From an uncultured Geobacter sp. (GTDB lineage Bacteria; Desulfobacterota; Desulfuromonadia; Geobacterales; Geobacteraceae): a DNA stretch of 35,629 nucleotides. The notes beneath the pieces were generated by a model. The model saw only the letters and a list, made by a program, of their open reading frames with translations. It was not told the DNA's origin and did no database searches. The stretch's first letter is position 1. Each line of letters starts with the position of its first letter. The DNA lies in NCBI GenBank assembly GCA_903925075.1, contig CAIYDQ010000124.1, forward strand, positions 1 through 35,629. Reading direction: 5' to 3'. Shown piece by piece: positions 1 to 8,192 of the stretch. The position numbers were made by a program, and so were the translations under genes.

Positions 1-20
1 AAGTATAAAGTTGGTCTCTT

Positions 21-96
21 GCCCAGATAGCTCAGTCGGTAGAGCAGAGGATTGAAAATCCTCGTGTCGGCGGTTCGATTCCGTCTCTGGGCACCA
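21..96 (+). tRNA. tRNA-Phe (GAA)
   Basis: This is a complete 76-nt cloverleaf with an encoded CCA. The acceptor stem pairs GCCCAGA with TCTGGGC. The anticodon stem GAGGA/TCCTC encloses the loop TTGAAAA, giving anticodon GAA. The T-loop reads GGTTCGATTCC. The 3' half (50-96) is repeated exactly at 24358-24404, so the gene is also the integration site of the downstream element. The element carries a copy of the 3' half that keeps the tRNA intact after insertion. Confidence 0.97.
50..96 (+). repeat. attL: 47-bp direct repeat within the tRNA-Phe 3' half
   Basis: Positions 50-96 match 24358-24404 with no mismatch. The match ends at 49 (G versus T) and 97 (T versus C). It covers the anticodon loop, variable loop, T arm, acceptor 3' strand and CCA. 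The crossover presumably lies in the anticodon-loop/stem part, as is common for tRNA-directed tyrosine integrases; that last point is inference. Confidence 0.93.
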
Positions 97-105
97 TAAA
101 AATCA

Positions 106-138
106 AGGGGTTACAGCATTGCTGTAGCCTCTTTTTTT
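106..138 (+). terminator. rho-independent terminator after tRNA-Phe
   Basis: A hairpin AGGGGTTACAGC / GCTGTAGCCTCT with a short ATT loop is followed by seven T residues (132-138). It directly follows the tRNA. A related but different hairpin follows the attR copy at 24415-24448, so each junction has its own terminator. Confidence 0.8.
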
Positions 139-143
139 ATTCG

Positions 144-163
144 TGGTGCACTGATGGTGCACT
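144..163 (+). repeat. left-end arm-type repeats TGGTGCACT (two copies)
   Basis: TGGTGCACT occurs at 144-152 and 155-163, a period of 11 bp. The same pair with the same period recurs near the other end at 24187-24206. Position inside both ends of the element and helical spacing fit binding sites for the N-terminal arm-binding domain of the tyrosine integrase. This is inferred; no binding data are available. Confidence 0.6.
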
Positions 164-285
164 CCAGCACAACACCGCACCAAAAACAACCACCCTCCAC
201 AAAAAATATCTTCGTTTTTCCCCTCAGTATCGTCAGTGCCGATGCGGGTTTACGCCGCAAAATATCCCTTGCTTTTTCAGAGCTG

Positions 286-304
286 TTGCACCACTATTGC
301 ACCA
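286..304 (-). repeat. inverted arm-type repeats TGGTGCAA (two copies)
   Basis: TTGCACCA occurs at 286-293 and 297-304, again with an 11-bp period. It is the reverse complement of TGGTGCAA, one base different from the core of the 144-163 pair. The site lies upstream of the integrase gene and probably forms a second arm site. It may also let the integrase repress its own promoter. Confidence 0.5.
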
Positions 305-435
305 TTTTCCGCCTTGAGGCGTCTAACATCCTGTAATGTTTGGCTATTTATTGCCAGACACGATGATTAACTATCCTCAGTTGTAGTTTGTTGCGAGTTT
401 TTGCCGGTGATTACACACCGAAGGAGATTATCCAA

Positions 436-1575
436 ATGGCAAATATCCAGGAACGAAAATCCAAAGAGGGAAAGACAACCTATAAAGTTCTGGTCCGTCT
501 TAAAGGCTTCCCGACCCAGACAGCCACCTTTGACCGTAAAACCGACGCTAAGAAATGGGCGCAACAGACTGAAGCCGCGATCCGTGAGGGACGGCATTTC
601 AAAACGACCGAATCAAAGAAGCATACCGTGGCCGAACTGATCGACCGTTACATGCGGGATGTGATGCCGAAGAAATCTGCCATCATGAAAAAGCAGGAGT
701 TCCAGCTTAAATGGTGGAAGGATAAGATAGGGGTCTATCTGCTGGCCGATGTCACCCCGGCATTGATCGCCGAATACCGTGACAAGCTGATGTTGACCCC
801 TGTTGAGTGTCTGAAAGATAAGGCGAGTAACACGAAACGCAAGAGCAAACAGGGGGGGGCCGTAACCTTGGAGCCTGAGAAGATCCAGAAACCTCGGAGC
901 AGCGCGTCTGTGAACAGGTATCTGGCTGTCCTGTCCCATGCTTTTACGATTGCTATCAAGGAGTGGGGGTGGCTTGAGGATTCCCCTATGCGAAAGTTGA
1001 GTAAGCTGAGGGAGTCGAATTCAGTGGTACGGTTCCTGTCCGACGATGAGCGGGAGCGGTTGCTTGCTGCTTGTAAAGAGAGCAAAAATCCATATCTTTA
1101 TACCGTCGTCGTAATCGGCCTTTCGACGGGTGCCAGGAAAATGGAGATAATGGGGCTTACCTGGAAGGATGTTGACCTGAAGATGGAGGTCATACGGTTG
1201 ACCAAGACGAAAAACGGAGAGTTTCGGGCGGTGCCTCTCCAGAAGCATGCACTTGACCTAGTAAGGGCAATGTCCAAGGTTCGCCGGATTGACACGGATC
1301 TTCTCTTCCCTGGCGAAAACCCAAAAACACCCGCAGAGCTTAGAAAGCCATGGGTAGACGCTTTGGAGCGGGCAAACGTGGTAAATTTCCGTTTCCATGA
1401 CCTGCGGCACAGTGCAGCATCTTACCTTGCTATGAACGGTGCCACGCTTGCCGAATTGGCAGAAATTCTTGGCCACAAGACCCTTGCCATGGTAAAGAGA
1501 TACAGCCATCTGTCGGAGCAGCATACCAGTAAGGTAGTTGCATCGATGAATGAGAAAATTTTCGGAGGACAGTAA
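436..1575 (+). CDS. tyrosine recombinase / site-specific integrase
   Basis: This 379-aa phage-type integrase should catalyse integration and excision at tRNA-Phe. The catalytic set is visible: R234 in STGARKMEI, H321 and R324 in HDLRHS, H347 in LGHK, and nucleophile Y356 in RYSHL. The N-terminal part (about 1-60, QERKSKEGKTTYKVLVRLKGFP) resembles an AP2-like arm-binding domain, followed by a core-binding region around 70-190. I chose the ATG at 436 because AAGGAG lies at 421-426; the upstream in-frame start at 388 has no such site. It is the first gene inside attL. Its stop overlaps the next gene's start by one base (TAATG), so the two are probably translated together. Length and motifs look intact, so the element may still be able to excise. 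Confidence 0.95.
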   Translation: MANIQERKSKEGKTTYKVLVRLKGFPTQTATFDRKTDAKKWAQQTEAAIREGRHFKTTESKKHTVAELIDRYMRDVMPKKSAIMKKQEFQLKWWKDKIGVYLLADVTPALIAEYRDKLMLTPVECLKDKASNTKRKSKQGGAVTLEPEKIQKPRSSASVNRYLAVLSHAFTIAIKEWGWLEDSPMRKLSKLRESNSVVRFLSDDERERLLAACKESKNPYLYTVVVIGLSTGARKMEIMGLTWKDVDLKMEVIRLTKTKNGEFRAVPLQKHALDLVRAMSKVRRIDTDLLFPGENPKTPAELRKPWVDALERANVVNFRFHDLRHSAASYLAMNGATLAELAEILGHKTLAMVKRYSHLSEQHTSKVVASMNEKIFGGQ

Positions 1576-2321
1576 TGGATTTATCGACCCTTCCCGACGT
1601 GCAACGAAGAGAACCTATCCCTTTCAGGGACTTTGCCATCAAAGAGCCTATTGATGAGCCTGCCCTCCTATTCGGTGCTGCAACCTGGACACTTGAGGAA
1701 GCCGCGAATCTGTTGGCGACGTTCCGTGCTGAAACCAGGTACAAGGATGGTTCAGACCGGGTAGCGATTTTCCAAAGTAGTTGGGATCAAATCCATACAG
1801 CCTTAGATAAAACAATTAAAAGTTACGAAGTTACGCAAAAAAGCTTTTTGGAACATATCGACGATTGGAGCATGGAGGCTGGTTCTTCCCAGATAACCTA
1901 CTACGGCACAACGGTTTATCCAGACAAGTTTGTTGAGTGGGCGCGTGAGGTATCCCTGGATGTTCCTGATGATTTTTATGACAAACTCATGCGCGCACAG
2001 AAAAGGCACATTTCCCGCCGTAAAACTGATGAAGGAGAATCCCTTACGGTCAAAGAAAAACGTGAGCTGGGCACACTCCGAAGGGAAAAGGAGACCTTTG
2101 ACTTGGCAATCAAGGCGACAGTTAGGGCTGTCCAGTATTGCATCAAAGAAGAGAGGAGGGTTAAGCGTTCAGAATTATTCGACTTGATGTGCAGCGGAGA
2201 TGATAGCATTTCCAAAGAGTCGTTTGAGCGGATTCTACCTTTGCTACCGCCTGAATATAGAAAGGGACCAGGAGCACCATCAAGCGACAAAATAGGCGAT
2301 CCAAACGAGTCTGAGATATAA
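1575..2321 (+). CDS. hypothetical protein coupled to the integrase
   Basis: This is a 248-aa soluble, charged protein with no motif I recognise. It starts at the ATG sharing its first base with the integrase stop codon, so translational coupling is likely. The middle (about 120-200) is rich in Lys/Arg/Glu (for example KRHISRRKTDEGESLTVKEKRELGTLRREKETF) and likely helical. There is no signal peptide or membrane segment. Its position immediately after int suggests a role in integration control or directionality, but that rests on context alone. Confidence 0.75.
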   Translation: MDLSTLPDVQRREPIPFRDFAIKEPIDEPALLFGAATWTLEEAANLLATFRAETRYKDGSDRVAIFQSSWDQIHTALDKTIKSYEVTQKSFLEHIDDWSMEAGSSQITYYGTTVYPDKFVEWAREVSLDVPDDFYDKLMRAQKRHISRRKTDEGESLTVKEKRELGTLRREKETFDLAIKATVRAVQYCIKEERRVKRSELFDLMCSGDDSISKESFERILPLLPPEYRKGPGAPSSDKIGDPNESEI

Positions 2322-2464
2322 ACCTCTATACCCCGCCTTACCATAACCCTCCTACGATGGAAAATAGGAAGGTTCCCCGATATTCATAAAATTTCCTTTG
2401 GGTATGATGGCCAGCAACAGAAGCACACACGTTGCTCAAGCCAAATATCCAAAGGAGTTTTTTT

Positions 2465-2686
2465 ATGCAGCCGACAAACGTAACCTCCAAAGACACTACT
2501 CGCCTTATCCCCGTAACCAAATGGAACGATCATCACGAGTGGCCTCCCCAGGGCGGTCTCCGGCATCTGATCTTCAACGCAAGGACCAACGGTTTTGACA
2601 GCGTGGTTAAGCGCGCTGGACGCCGGGTACTTTTGGACGAAGCAGCATTTTTTCAGTGGGTAGAGAGCCAGAGCAAGGCAGCCTAA
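2465..2686 (+). CDS. small HTH protein, AlpA/excisionase-like (candidate)
   Basis: This is a 73-aa protein. The segment around residues 28-67 (WPPQGGLRHLIFNARTNGF, then RAGRRVLLDEAAFFQWV) has the look of excisionase/AlpA-family winged HTH proteins: a helix-turn-helix followed by a GRR-VLLDE wing and an aromatic C-terminal helix. The start at 2465 is preferred because AAAGGAG lies about 8 nt upstream; the longer in-frame start at 2432 lacks this. It is close to the integrase and on the same strand, so recombination directionality factor or regulator of int are both reasonable. The family call is by eye. Confidence 0.6.
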   Translation: MQPTNVTSKDTTRLIPVTKWNDHHEWPPQGGLRHLIFNARTNGFDSVVKRAGRRVLLDEAAFFQWVESQSKAA

Positions 2687-3028
2687 CCCGCGATACCGAT
2701 CCTATCAATCTATTGCTGGGTCAAGAGTGTTGCACGGTCAAGGAGTGGTCCAGGTGGTCACAAGACAAGCAACCACAGCCTGCCGGTGGACAGGACGGAT
2801 ACAACTGAATATTTAGGTAGCCCTTCAAGCTGGGCACATTACCTCAGAGCCAGAGAATCACAGCCACAAGTATTGCGAAGGTAAGTACCGGTGTCGAGCA
2901 CCAACGCTGACGAGCGTCGAGACTTGAACCGGGAGTGACGACAACCAAGGATATATCCATAGACATAGCGGAGCCTGACTTAAGACGGGCTTCGCACCCA
3001 GGGCAATACAAGCCCTGACGGAGGAAAC
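2687..3028. other. 342-nt gap without a convincing gene
   Basis: I see no start with a ribosome site and no convincing hairpin-T terminator here. A GGTCCAGGTGGTCAC stretch near 2746 and an inverted GACGAGCGTC-like segment near 2910 are not clearly meaningful. It may hold promoters for the small genes that follow. Confidence 0.4.
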
Positions 3029-3247
3029 ATGGAAAATTTAATCCATGGTCCAGGAATGGACACCGATAACGTGGAAGTAGACGACGAGAGGACCGATGTC
3101 GAGAGGTACAGCGACCTTTTGCTTGAGGCCTACGAGGTTTGCAGGGATGCACAACGTATCCTGGAACTGAAATACGCTACGCCAGAGCACACCCTCTTGA
3201 TCCTTGAGGACTGTCTCACGAAAATAGAAGACATCTGTAGCATCTAG
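3029..3247 (+). CDS. small acidic hypothetical protein
   Basis: This 72-aa protein has a good ribosome site (CGGAGGAAAC) directly before the ATG. It is acidic in the N-terminal half (DTDNVEVDDERTDVERYSD) and then predicted helical (LLLEAYEVCRDAQRILELKYA). No known domain is recognised. Small acidic proteins in mobile elements are sometimes DNA mimics or regulators, but nothing here proves that. Confidence 0.6.
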   Translation: MENLIHGPGMDTDNVEVDDERTDVERYSDLLLEAYEVCRDAQRILELKYATPEHTLLILEDCLTKIEDICSI

Positions 3248-3385
3248 GACCTCACCTATAGTCCGATGGGCAGAGCATGCAGCACCTACAATTGAATTTA
3301 ATAGGCCCGCTGTTGACGTAGCGCATACGCGGAAAGTATCCCCTCCGTCGGGCGGCAATGCCTGCGGAGGGAGTCTGTACCAACC

Positions 3386-3658
3386 ATGAGGTCTGATGTC
3401 GAGACCACGGAGACCACAATAATGGGAAAAGTGATCGCCTTTATAGGCAAAGATAAGCGAGCTGAAGAAATCGAGGACCTTAAACAGGAGATAGCATTGT
3501 TTGAGGGCCGGATGAAATACATATTCACCGCGTGTTATGTCATCAGGTCGAATATGAGGCGCCTCCCCGAGGAGAGCGCAGCCAGCAACATTCAGACAAT
3601 GCTTGATTGCATTGGAGCTGCTAGCATCGAACACAAAATCACGGCTTCGAATCCCTAG
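3386..3658 (+). CDS. small hypothetical protein with helical core
   Basis: This is a 90-aa ORF, or 78 aa if it starts at 3422 (MGKVIAFIGKDKR). The 3422 start has a GGAG at about the right distance. The 3386 start has GGAGGG rather far upstream, inside a hairpin (3341-3347 pairs with 3365-3371) that could mask it. The core (KRAEEIEDLKQEIALFEGRMKYIF) looks like an amphipathic helix or short coiled coil. No function is recognised. It lies between another small gene and the replication-type ATPase. Confidence 0.5.
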   Translation: MRSDVETTETTIMGKVIAFIGKDKRAEEIEDLKQEIALFEGRMKYIFTACYVIRSNMRRLPEESAASNIQTMLDCIGAASIEHKITASNP

Positions 3659-3713
3659 GCCAAGGCATTGTGACCGTTTTGATAGCCGAATATCCGCCAA
3701 CGTTCTGACATTG

Positions 3714-3733
3714 CACCCCGTTTCGGCGGGGTG
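3714..3733 (+). promoter_or_regulatory. GC-rich hairpin upstream of the replication-type gene
   Basis: CACCCCG (3714-3720) pairs with CGGGGTG (3727-3733) around a 6-nt loop. There is no T tract, so it is not a standard terminator. It sits 27 nt before the ATG at 3761 and could affect mRNA stability or translation of that gene. Confidence 0.45.
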
Positions 3734-3760
3734 ATATTCCAACACAATACAAGGATTTTT

Positions 3761-5692
3761 ATGAGCACTGATGCCCTTGAGACGGTTCCCGCCGTCTCCA
3801 ACATGCCCCCAGAGGTTACGGTTGATCCGATAGCAACGGACCTGCCGACCTCTATTACCCTGGATGAGCAGATCAAATCTGCCACTGTCAGCAACTACCA
3901 GGATGTTCTATCAGAAATCGTTCTGGTGGAAGATGAAGTAGTCCGAGACTCGTACATCGCAAAACTTGCCAAAACCCTCGGCATCAATAAGGCTCTTCTC
4001 GTCAAACAGGCGAAGAAGCAGGTGGACGCTGGTTCGCAAAGTGCTGAGAGCGATGACGCTGAAGGCACCAAGAAGGCGATCTTCCCCGGTCTGGTGGACT
4101 TGGTGAAAGACGATGCTGGCCGAATCTGCTATCTCATGAAGCAGGACGATGGGTTACACCTCGCTCAATCGTGGGTGGACACGGATGGCTATACCTGCAT
4201 TCCCCCCGAACAAAGGAACATCGAGTTTCAGCTACCCGATGCAACCCGCGTCCTGAGTTACTTCGAGGACAGCGACGACAACCGCATCTATGAGGACCTT
4301 TTGGCTTTCTTCAAGCGGTTCTCCTATCTTGAGGACGACGTGTGGCCGATCATCATCCTCTCGGTTTTTCTATCCTATATCCAGGATCACCATGACGTGC
4401 GCTACATCCCAGGCATCTACTTCTACGCAGCGGCGGAACGCGGGAAAAGCCGCACGGCTAAAACCATGCTCTCGACCTCATACCGGGGCATACACCTGGT
4501 GGACATAAGGACCGCCAACGTGGTCAGGTTTTCGGAGAGGCTAAACGCCACCCTCTTCTTTGACGTGACAGATCTCTGGAAGTCGGCGGAGAAAGGTGAC
4601 AGTTGCGACATTTTGCTTGGCCGGTTCGAGAAGGGTACAAGGGTTGCTAGGGTCCTTAACCCCGACAAAGGCCCATTCGACGACCAGACATTCTTCAGCG
4701 TCTACGGGAGTACCATCTTCGCAACAAACGAACCTGCGAACTCGATCTTCGAGAGCCGTTGCCTTTCCATTACAATGCCGAACAAGCCGGGGCACTACGA
4801 CAACCTGACACCTGAGATGGGACTACCTTTCAAGGACAGGTTGACAGCGTGGAGGGCCAGGATGATGGACAAGCATTTGCCCCAGATCGATCCCATTCCG
4901 GGCATCGGTGGACGGCTATGGGACATAAGCCAACCACTTTTCCAGTTGGCCCTGTTGGTCGCTCCTGATTCGGTCGAGCTGATGACAAAAGTTGTCCAAG
5001 AGATGGCGGGGCACAAGGTGGAAAACAAGCGAGACACCCTTGAAGGCCAGATCGTCGCAGCCATCGACCAGTTAGTTGACAAAAAGGCTCCTCAGCCGTG
5101 GGAGATCTCGGTCGAGTCGATCCGAAGCAGAGTCAACAGCTTCATTGCAATCGAGCAGTACCGTCACTCTCCCCAGAAAATGGGCAGGCGCATACAGTCC
5201 CTGAGTATCAAGTCGAAGAAGCTCAACGGGGTGGCCTGGATTTCCATTTCCGAGCAAGAACTAGAAGTGCTGAAAGAGCAACATGGTCTTCTGACCGTAT
5301 CGGTGCCCGGAGAAACCCTACCACTCGCTACTACTCGCCAGGGCGCAGCAACCACAGCCCCTGACGCAGGTAGAGAGTCAGAGGAGAGTCAACAACCCGG
5401 CAACAACTCGCCTTCGATGGAACCGGCGGAAATTCAGCGGGATAGGCAAGCGGTAGAGAGTAGTAGCGAGTTGCCAACCTCGCCCGCGACGGAGAACAGT
5501 CACCAAGCGTATCTCACCTTGATCACCGGGACGAAAGGGCAGGAGCCAACTGAGGCGACCGACAATGACCAACCGGAAAAGGCAAAGGTCATCGATCTCA
5601 ACGAGTACGCTTCAAAGACCAGTGAACCGGACCCTGAACCCCTCGCTGAGGAGAGGCCACGGGCCAAAATACAGTTTCGTCAACGCGGATAA
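3761..5692 (+). CDS. replication-associated AAA+ ATPase / primase-helicase-like protein
   Basis: This is a 643-aa protein. The N-terminal part (about 35-85: VRDSYIAKLAKTLGINKALL) resembles the helical segment found in DnaG-type primases and mobile-element helicases. A P-loop-like stretch AERGKS places G228-K229-S230 at the nucleotide site, and LFFDVTD (D268) is a plausible Walker B. The P-loop is atypical because the first Gly is replaced (YAAAERGKSRT). STIFATNEP near residue 325 resembles sensor 1 (Asn), and R344 in FESRC may be an arginine finger. The last 120 residues are low complexity, rich in Ser/Thr/Glu/Pro. The DNA for that tail contains the iteron-like repeats at 5310-5473. I prefer the start at 3761 (AAGGA just upstream) over 3731. 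A role in element replication is inferred from domain architecture and repeats. Confidence 0.7.
   Translation: MSTDALETVPAVSNMPPEVTVDPIATDLPTSITLDEQIKSATVSNYQDVLSEIVLVEDEVVRDSYIAKLAKTLGINKALLVKQAKKQVDAGSQSAESDDAEGTKKAIFPGLVDLVKDDAGRICYLMKQDDGLHLAQSWVDTDGYTCIPPEQRNIEFQLPDATRVLSYFEDSDDNRIYEDLLAFFKRFSYLEDDVWPIIILSVFLSYIQDHHDVRYIPGIYFYAAAERGKSRTAKTMLSTSYRGIHLVDIRTANVVRFSERLNATLFFDVTDLWKSAEKGDSCDILLGRFEKGTRVARVLNPDKGPFDDQTFFSVYGSTIFATNEPANSIFESRCLSITMPNKPGHYDNLTPEMGLPFKDRLTAWRARMMDKHLPQIDPIPGIGGRLWDISQPLFQLALLVAPDSVELMTKVVQEMAGHKVENKRDTLEGQIVAAIDQLVDKKAPQPWEISVESIRSRVNSFIAIEQYRHSPQKMGRRIQSLSIKSKKLNGVAWISISEQELEVLKEQHGLLTVSVPGETLPLATTRQGAATTAPDAGRESEESQQPGNNSPSMEPAEIQRDRQAVESSSELPTSPATENSHQAYLTLITGTKGQEPTEATDNDQPEKAKVIDLNEYASKTSEPDPEPLAEERPRAKIQFRQRG
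5310..5473 (+). repeat. iteron-like repeats inside the 3' end of the replication-type gene
   Basis: 5310-5339 matches 15618-15647 at 28 of 30 positions; it contains CCACTCGCTACTACTCGCC. Copies of ACTCGC/GCGAGT and GAGAGT half-sites follow through 5473. The 21 bp at 5452-5472 (core GTAGAGAGTAGTAGCGAGTT) are repeated exactly, in reverse complement, at 18643-18663. Repeats inside an initiator-type gene recall lambda ori inside gene O. Origin function is a hypothesis. Confidence 0.65.
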
Positions 5693-5699
5693 CCATGAG

Positions 5700-5724
5700 G
5701 GGAGGGAAAGACAATTTCCCTCCC
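5700..5724 (+). terminator. perfect hairpin between replication-type gene and radical SAM gene
   Basis: GGGAGGGAAA (5700-5709) and TTTCCCTCCC (5715-5724) form a 10-bp perfect stem with loop GACAA. Only TT follows, so it may be a weak terminator or an mRNA processing/stability element. It ends about 25 nt before the radical SAM start. Confidence 0.55.
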
Positions 5725-5749
5725 TTAAATCGACCACAGGAGGAAAACC

Positions 5750-6523
5750 ATGCACAATTTCAACGCAGCAAAACCAGGTTCCCGAGTAGGCGAGTGGGCA
5801 CCCTACAGCTACAACATCGGAACGGGATGCTCTAACGGATGCAAGTACTGCTACGCTCGTGATATCGCCGTCAAAACCAAAACGATCACCGACAGCAGCC
5901 AGTGGACCACCGAGCGGGTAAACCCCAAAAAAGCTACCATCAACGAGAAGGTAGATGGAAGGGTCATGTTCCCGACCATGCACGACATCACCCCCCAGAA
6001 CCTGCAAACCTACATGGCGACGCTCAGAAATATTCTTAAGGCAGGAAACCGCGTCCTGATCGTGTCCAAGCCCCGCCTGTTTTGCATCCAGTCGATATGC
6101 GACGCCTTCACCGGGGATAAAGACAAAATCCTTTTTCGTTTCACTATCGGCAGCCAGGACGAGCGCGTTTGCAAATTCTGGGAACCAAACGCCCCTCCTC
6201 CCCAAGAACGGATTGCTGCCCTAAGACATGCCTTTGAAGCGGGATATCAGACCAGTGTGAGTGCCGAGCCTATGCTTGAAGGATTCCGGGAAGCTGTTGC
6301 ACTCTACGGAGCCCTTGAATCGATCATCACCGAAACCATCTGGTTCGGAAAAATGGACGACATCGACGACAGGGTGGACATGGCGGAGCCGGTAAACGAG
6401 AATGCCGCTCAGTTCATTCGGGAGTTCCAGAGCGACGCAAACATAAGGCTGCTGCACGACCACCTCAAAGACCTCCCCAAGGTCCGGTGGAAGATGTCAT
6501 TGCGGCGTGTGGTAGGAATCTGA
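5750..6523 (+). CDS. radical SAM protein, photolyase/SPL-like (DUF5131-type) family
   Basis: This is a 257-aa protein with a CX3CX2C cluster motif: C27, C31 and C34 in GTGCSNGCKYCYARDIA. Such a motif binds the 4Fe-4S cluster that cleaves S-adenosylmethionine. The Y-C-Y-A sequence and the later strands (RVLIVSKPRL, ILFRFTIGS, TSVSAEPML) resemble the 'DNA repair photolyase'-type radical SAM group often encoded by phages and islands. No second cluster motif is visible, and the substrate is unknown. The ribosome site AGGAGG at 5740-5745 supports the start. A terminator follows at 6529-6570, so it may be its own unit or end the replication-gene transcript. It lies just before the RM operon; base or RNA modification is possible but unproven. 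Confidence 0.8.
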   Translation: MHNFNAAKPGSRVGEWAPYSYNIGTGCSNGCKYCYARDIAVKTKTITDSSQWTTERVNPKKATINEKVDGRVMFPTMHDITPQNLQTYMATLRNILKAGNRVLIVSKPRLFCIQSICDAFTGDKDKILFRFTIGSQDERVCKFWEPNAPPPQERIAALRHAFEAGYQTSVSAEPMLEGFREAVALYGALESIITETIWFGKMDDIDDRVDMAEPVNENAAQFIREFQSDANIRLLHDHLKDLPKVRWKMSLRRVVGI

Positions 6524-6528
6524 AAATG

Positions 6529-6570
6529 AAGGCCCCAGCGACCAAAACGGTCAACGGGGTCTTTTCTTTT
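6529..6570 (+). terminator. rho-independent terminator after the radical SAM gene
   Basis: GGCCCC...GACC / GGTC...GGGGTC form an interrupted stem (6531-6561), followed by TTTTCTTTT. It separates the radical SAM gene from the hsd operon, which therefore needs its own promoter in 6571-6701. Confidence 0.8.
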
Positions 6571-6701
6571 GGCGGCTGTCTTGCGGCCAGCGGGGCTGAT
6601 TTCAATGGCTATTTGGGTCAATTTTTGATACTGCTAACGGGCTATCACTTTTGCCCCCGCCATCATATTTTAATGAACTTTTGAAGGTCGTAACCGAAAC
6701 G

Positions 6702-8192
6702 ATGACAACTACCTCGCTTGACCAACTTGAGAACCATCTGTGGGAGTCGGCCAATATCCTTCGTGGGACGGTGGACGCCGCAGACTTCAAGACTTATATC
6801 TTTCCGCTCCTATTTTTTAAGCGCATTTGCGATGTCTGGGACGAGGAGTTTCAAGAAATATCCGAAGAAATGGGCGATCCTGGGCTGGCCATGTTTCCAG
6901 AGTCGCATAGGTTCCAGGTCCCGGAGGGGTGTCACTGGCAAGATGTCAGAGAGACGCCTGCCAATGTTGGGACTGCGCTACAGCGAGCCTTGCGTGAGAT
7001 CGAGAAATCCAATCCAGAGACGCTGTATGGCGTTTTTGGCGATGCACAGTGGTCAAACAAGGACCGTCTAACCGACGGGTTGCTCAAGGACCTTTTTGAG
7101 CACTTTTCTAGCCTTCCTCTAGGCAACGGTCACGTCGCAACGGATGTTTTGGGTGACGCCTATGAATTCCTGATCAAGAAGTTTGCCGACGCTACCAACA
7201 AAAAGGCAGGTGAGTTCTATACGCCTCGAAGTGTCGTGCGGCTCATGGTGGACATGCTTGCCCCCAAGGAAAACGAAAGCATCTACGATCCTGCTTGTGG
7301 GACGGGTGGGATGTTACTCGCAGCTCTTCAGCATGTGCACGAAATGCATGGAGACACAAAGCGGCTATGGGGAAAACTGTACGGTCAGGAGAAGAATCTG
7401 ACGACATCTGCAATCGCCCGCATGAACCTTTTCCTGCATGGGGTTGAGGACTTTCAGATCGTTCGTGGTGATACTCTTCGGAACCCAGCGTTCTTTGAAG
7501 GGGATCAACTTGCCGTATTCGATTGCGTCATTGCGAATCCGCCCTTCTCGCTTGAAAAATGGGGTGAGGAGGTTTGGCTGGACGACCCGTTTGGACGCAA
7601 CTTTGTTGGCATGCCACCTTCAGGCAGTGGCGACTTCGCTTGGGTTCAGCATATGGTTAAGTCCATGGCGGAAGGGACCGGACGCATGGCTGTCGTCCTG
7701 CCACAGGGGGCCTTATTCCGAAAGGGGGCTGAAGGAGACATCAGACGCAAGCTGCTCGAAATGGATCTTATAGAGGCCGTCATTGGCCTTGCCCCAAATC
7801 TCTTTTACGGCACCGGCCTTGCGGCCTGCATTCTTGTCCTACGAAAGCGTAAATCAGCCGCACGTAAGGGTAAGGTGATGATCGCCGACGCCTCCTGTCT
7901 TTTCCGTCGTGGCAGAGCCCAAAACTATCTTGAGGCCGAGTATGGCGCGGAGATACTGAGCTGGTTCCAGGAGTTCAAGGATGTCCAGGACCGTGTACGG
8001 ATCGCCAAAACGGATGACATAAAGGCAGAGGACTGGACTCTCAATATCTCGCGCTACGTATTGCCACCGCTAAATGAGGATATCTCTCCTTTGCCGCAGG
8101 CCATTGAGGATTTCAAGTCCGCCCTTGAGCGTTGTCGAGAGGCTGAAGCCCGTTTGGAAAAGTTGATGGCAGATGGAGGCTGGCTTCTATGA
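6702..8192 (+). CDS. hsdM: type I restriction-modification N6-adenine methyltransferase, first HsdM
   Basis: This is a 496-aa HsdM. It has the N-terminal helical HsdM domain (LENHLWESANILRG...FPLLFFKRICDVWDEE), then the methyltransferase fold with SAM motif DPACGTGG (from D196) and catalytic NPPF (from N279). I use the ATG at 6702 because HsdM homology begins there; the upstream TTG at 6651 is not preferred. The last four bases (ATGA) overlap the start of a second hsdM. The two proteins have the same length and look homologous throughout, except after about residue 445, where this one ends in a Glu/Arg-rich helix (EDFKSALERCREAEARLEKL). Both have complete catalytic motifs. Confidence 0.95.
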   Translation: MTTTSLDQLENHLWESANILRGTVDAADFKTYIFPLLFFKRICDVWDEEFQEISEEMGDPGLAMFPESHRFQVPEGCHWQDVRETPANVGTALQRALREIEKSNPETLYGVFGDAQWSNKDRLTDGLLKDLFEHFSSLPLGNGHVATDVLGDAYEFLIKKFADATNKKAGEFYTPRSVVRLMVDMLAPKENESIYDPACGTGGMLLAALQHVHEMHGDTKRLWGKLYGQEKNLTTSAIARMNLFLHGVEDFQIVRGDTLRNPAFFEGDQLAVFDCVIANPPFSLEKWGEEVWLDDPFGRNFVGMPPSGSGDFAWVQHMVKSMAEGTGRMAVVLPQGALFRKGAEGDIRRKLLEMDLIEAVIGLAPNLFYGTGLAACILVLRKRKSAARKGKVMIADASCLFRRGRAQNYLEAEYGAEILSWFQEFKDVQDRVRIAKTDDIKAEDWTLNISRYVLPPLNEDISPLPQAIEDFKSALERCREAEARLEKLMADGGWLL

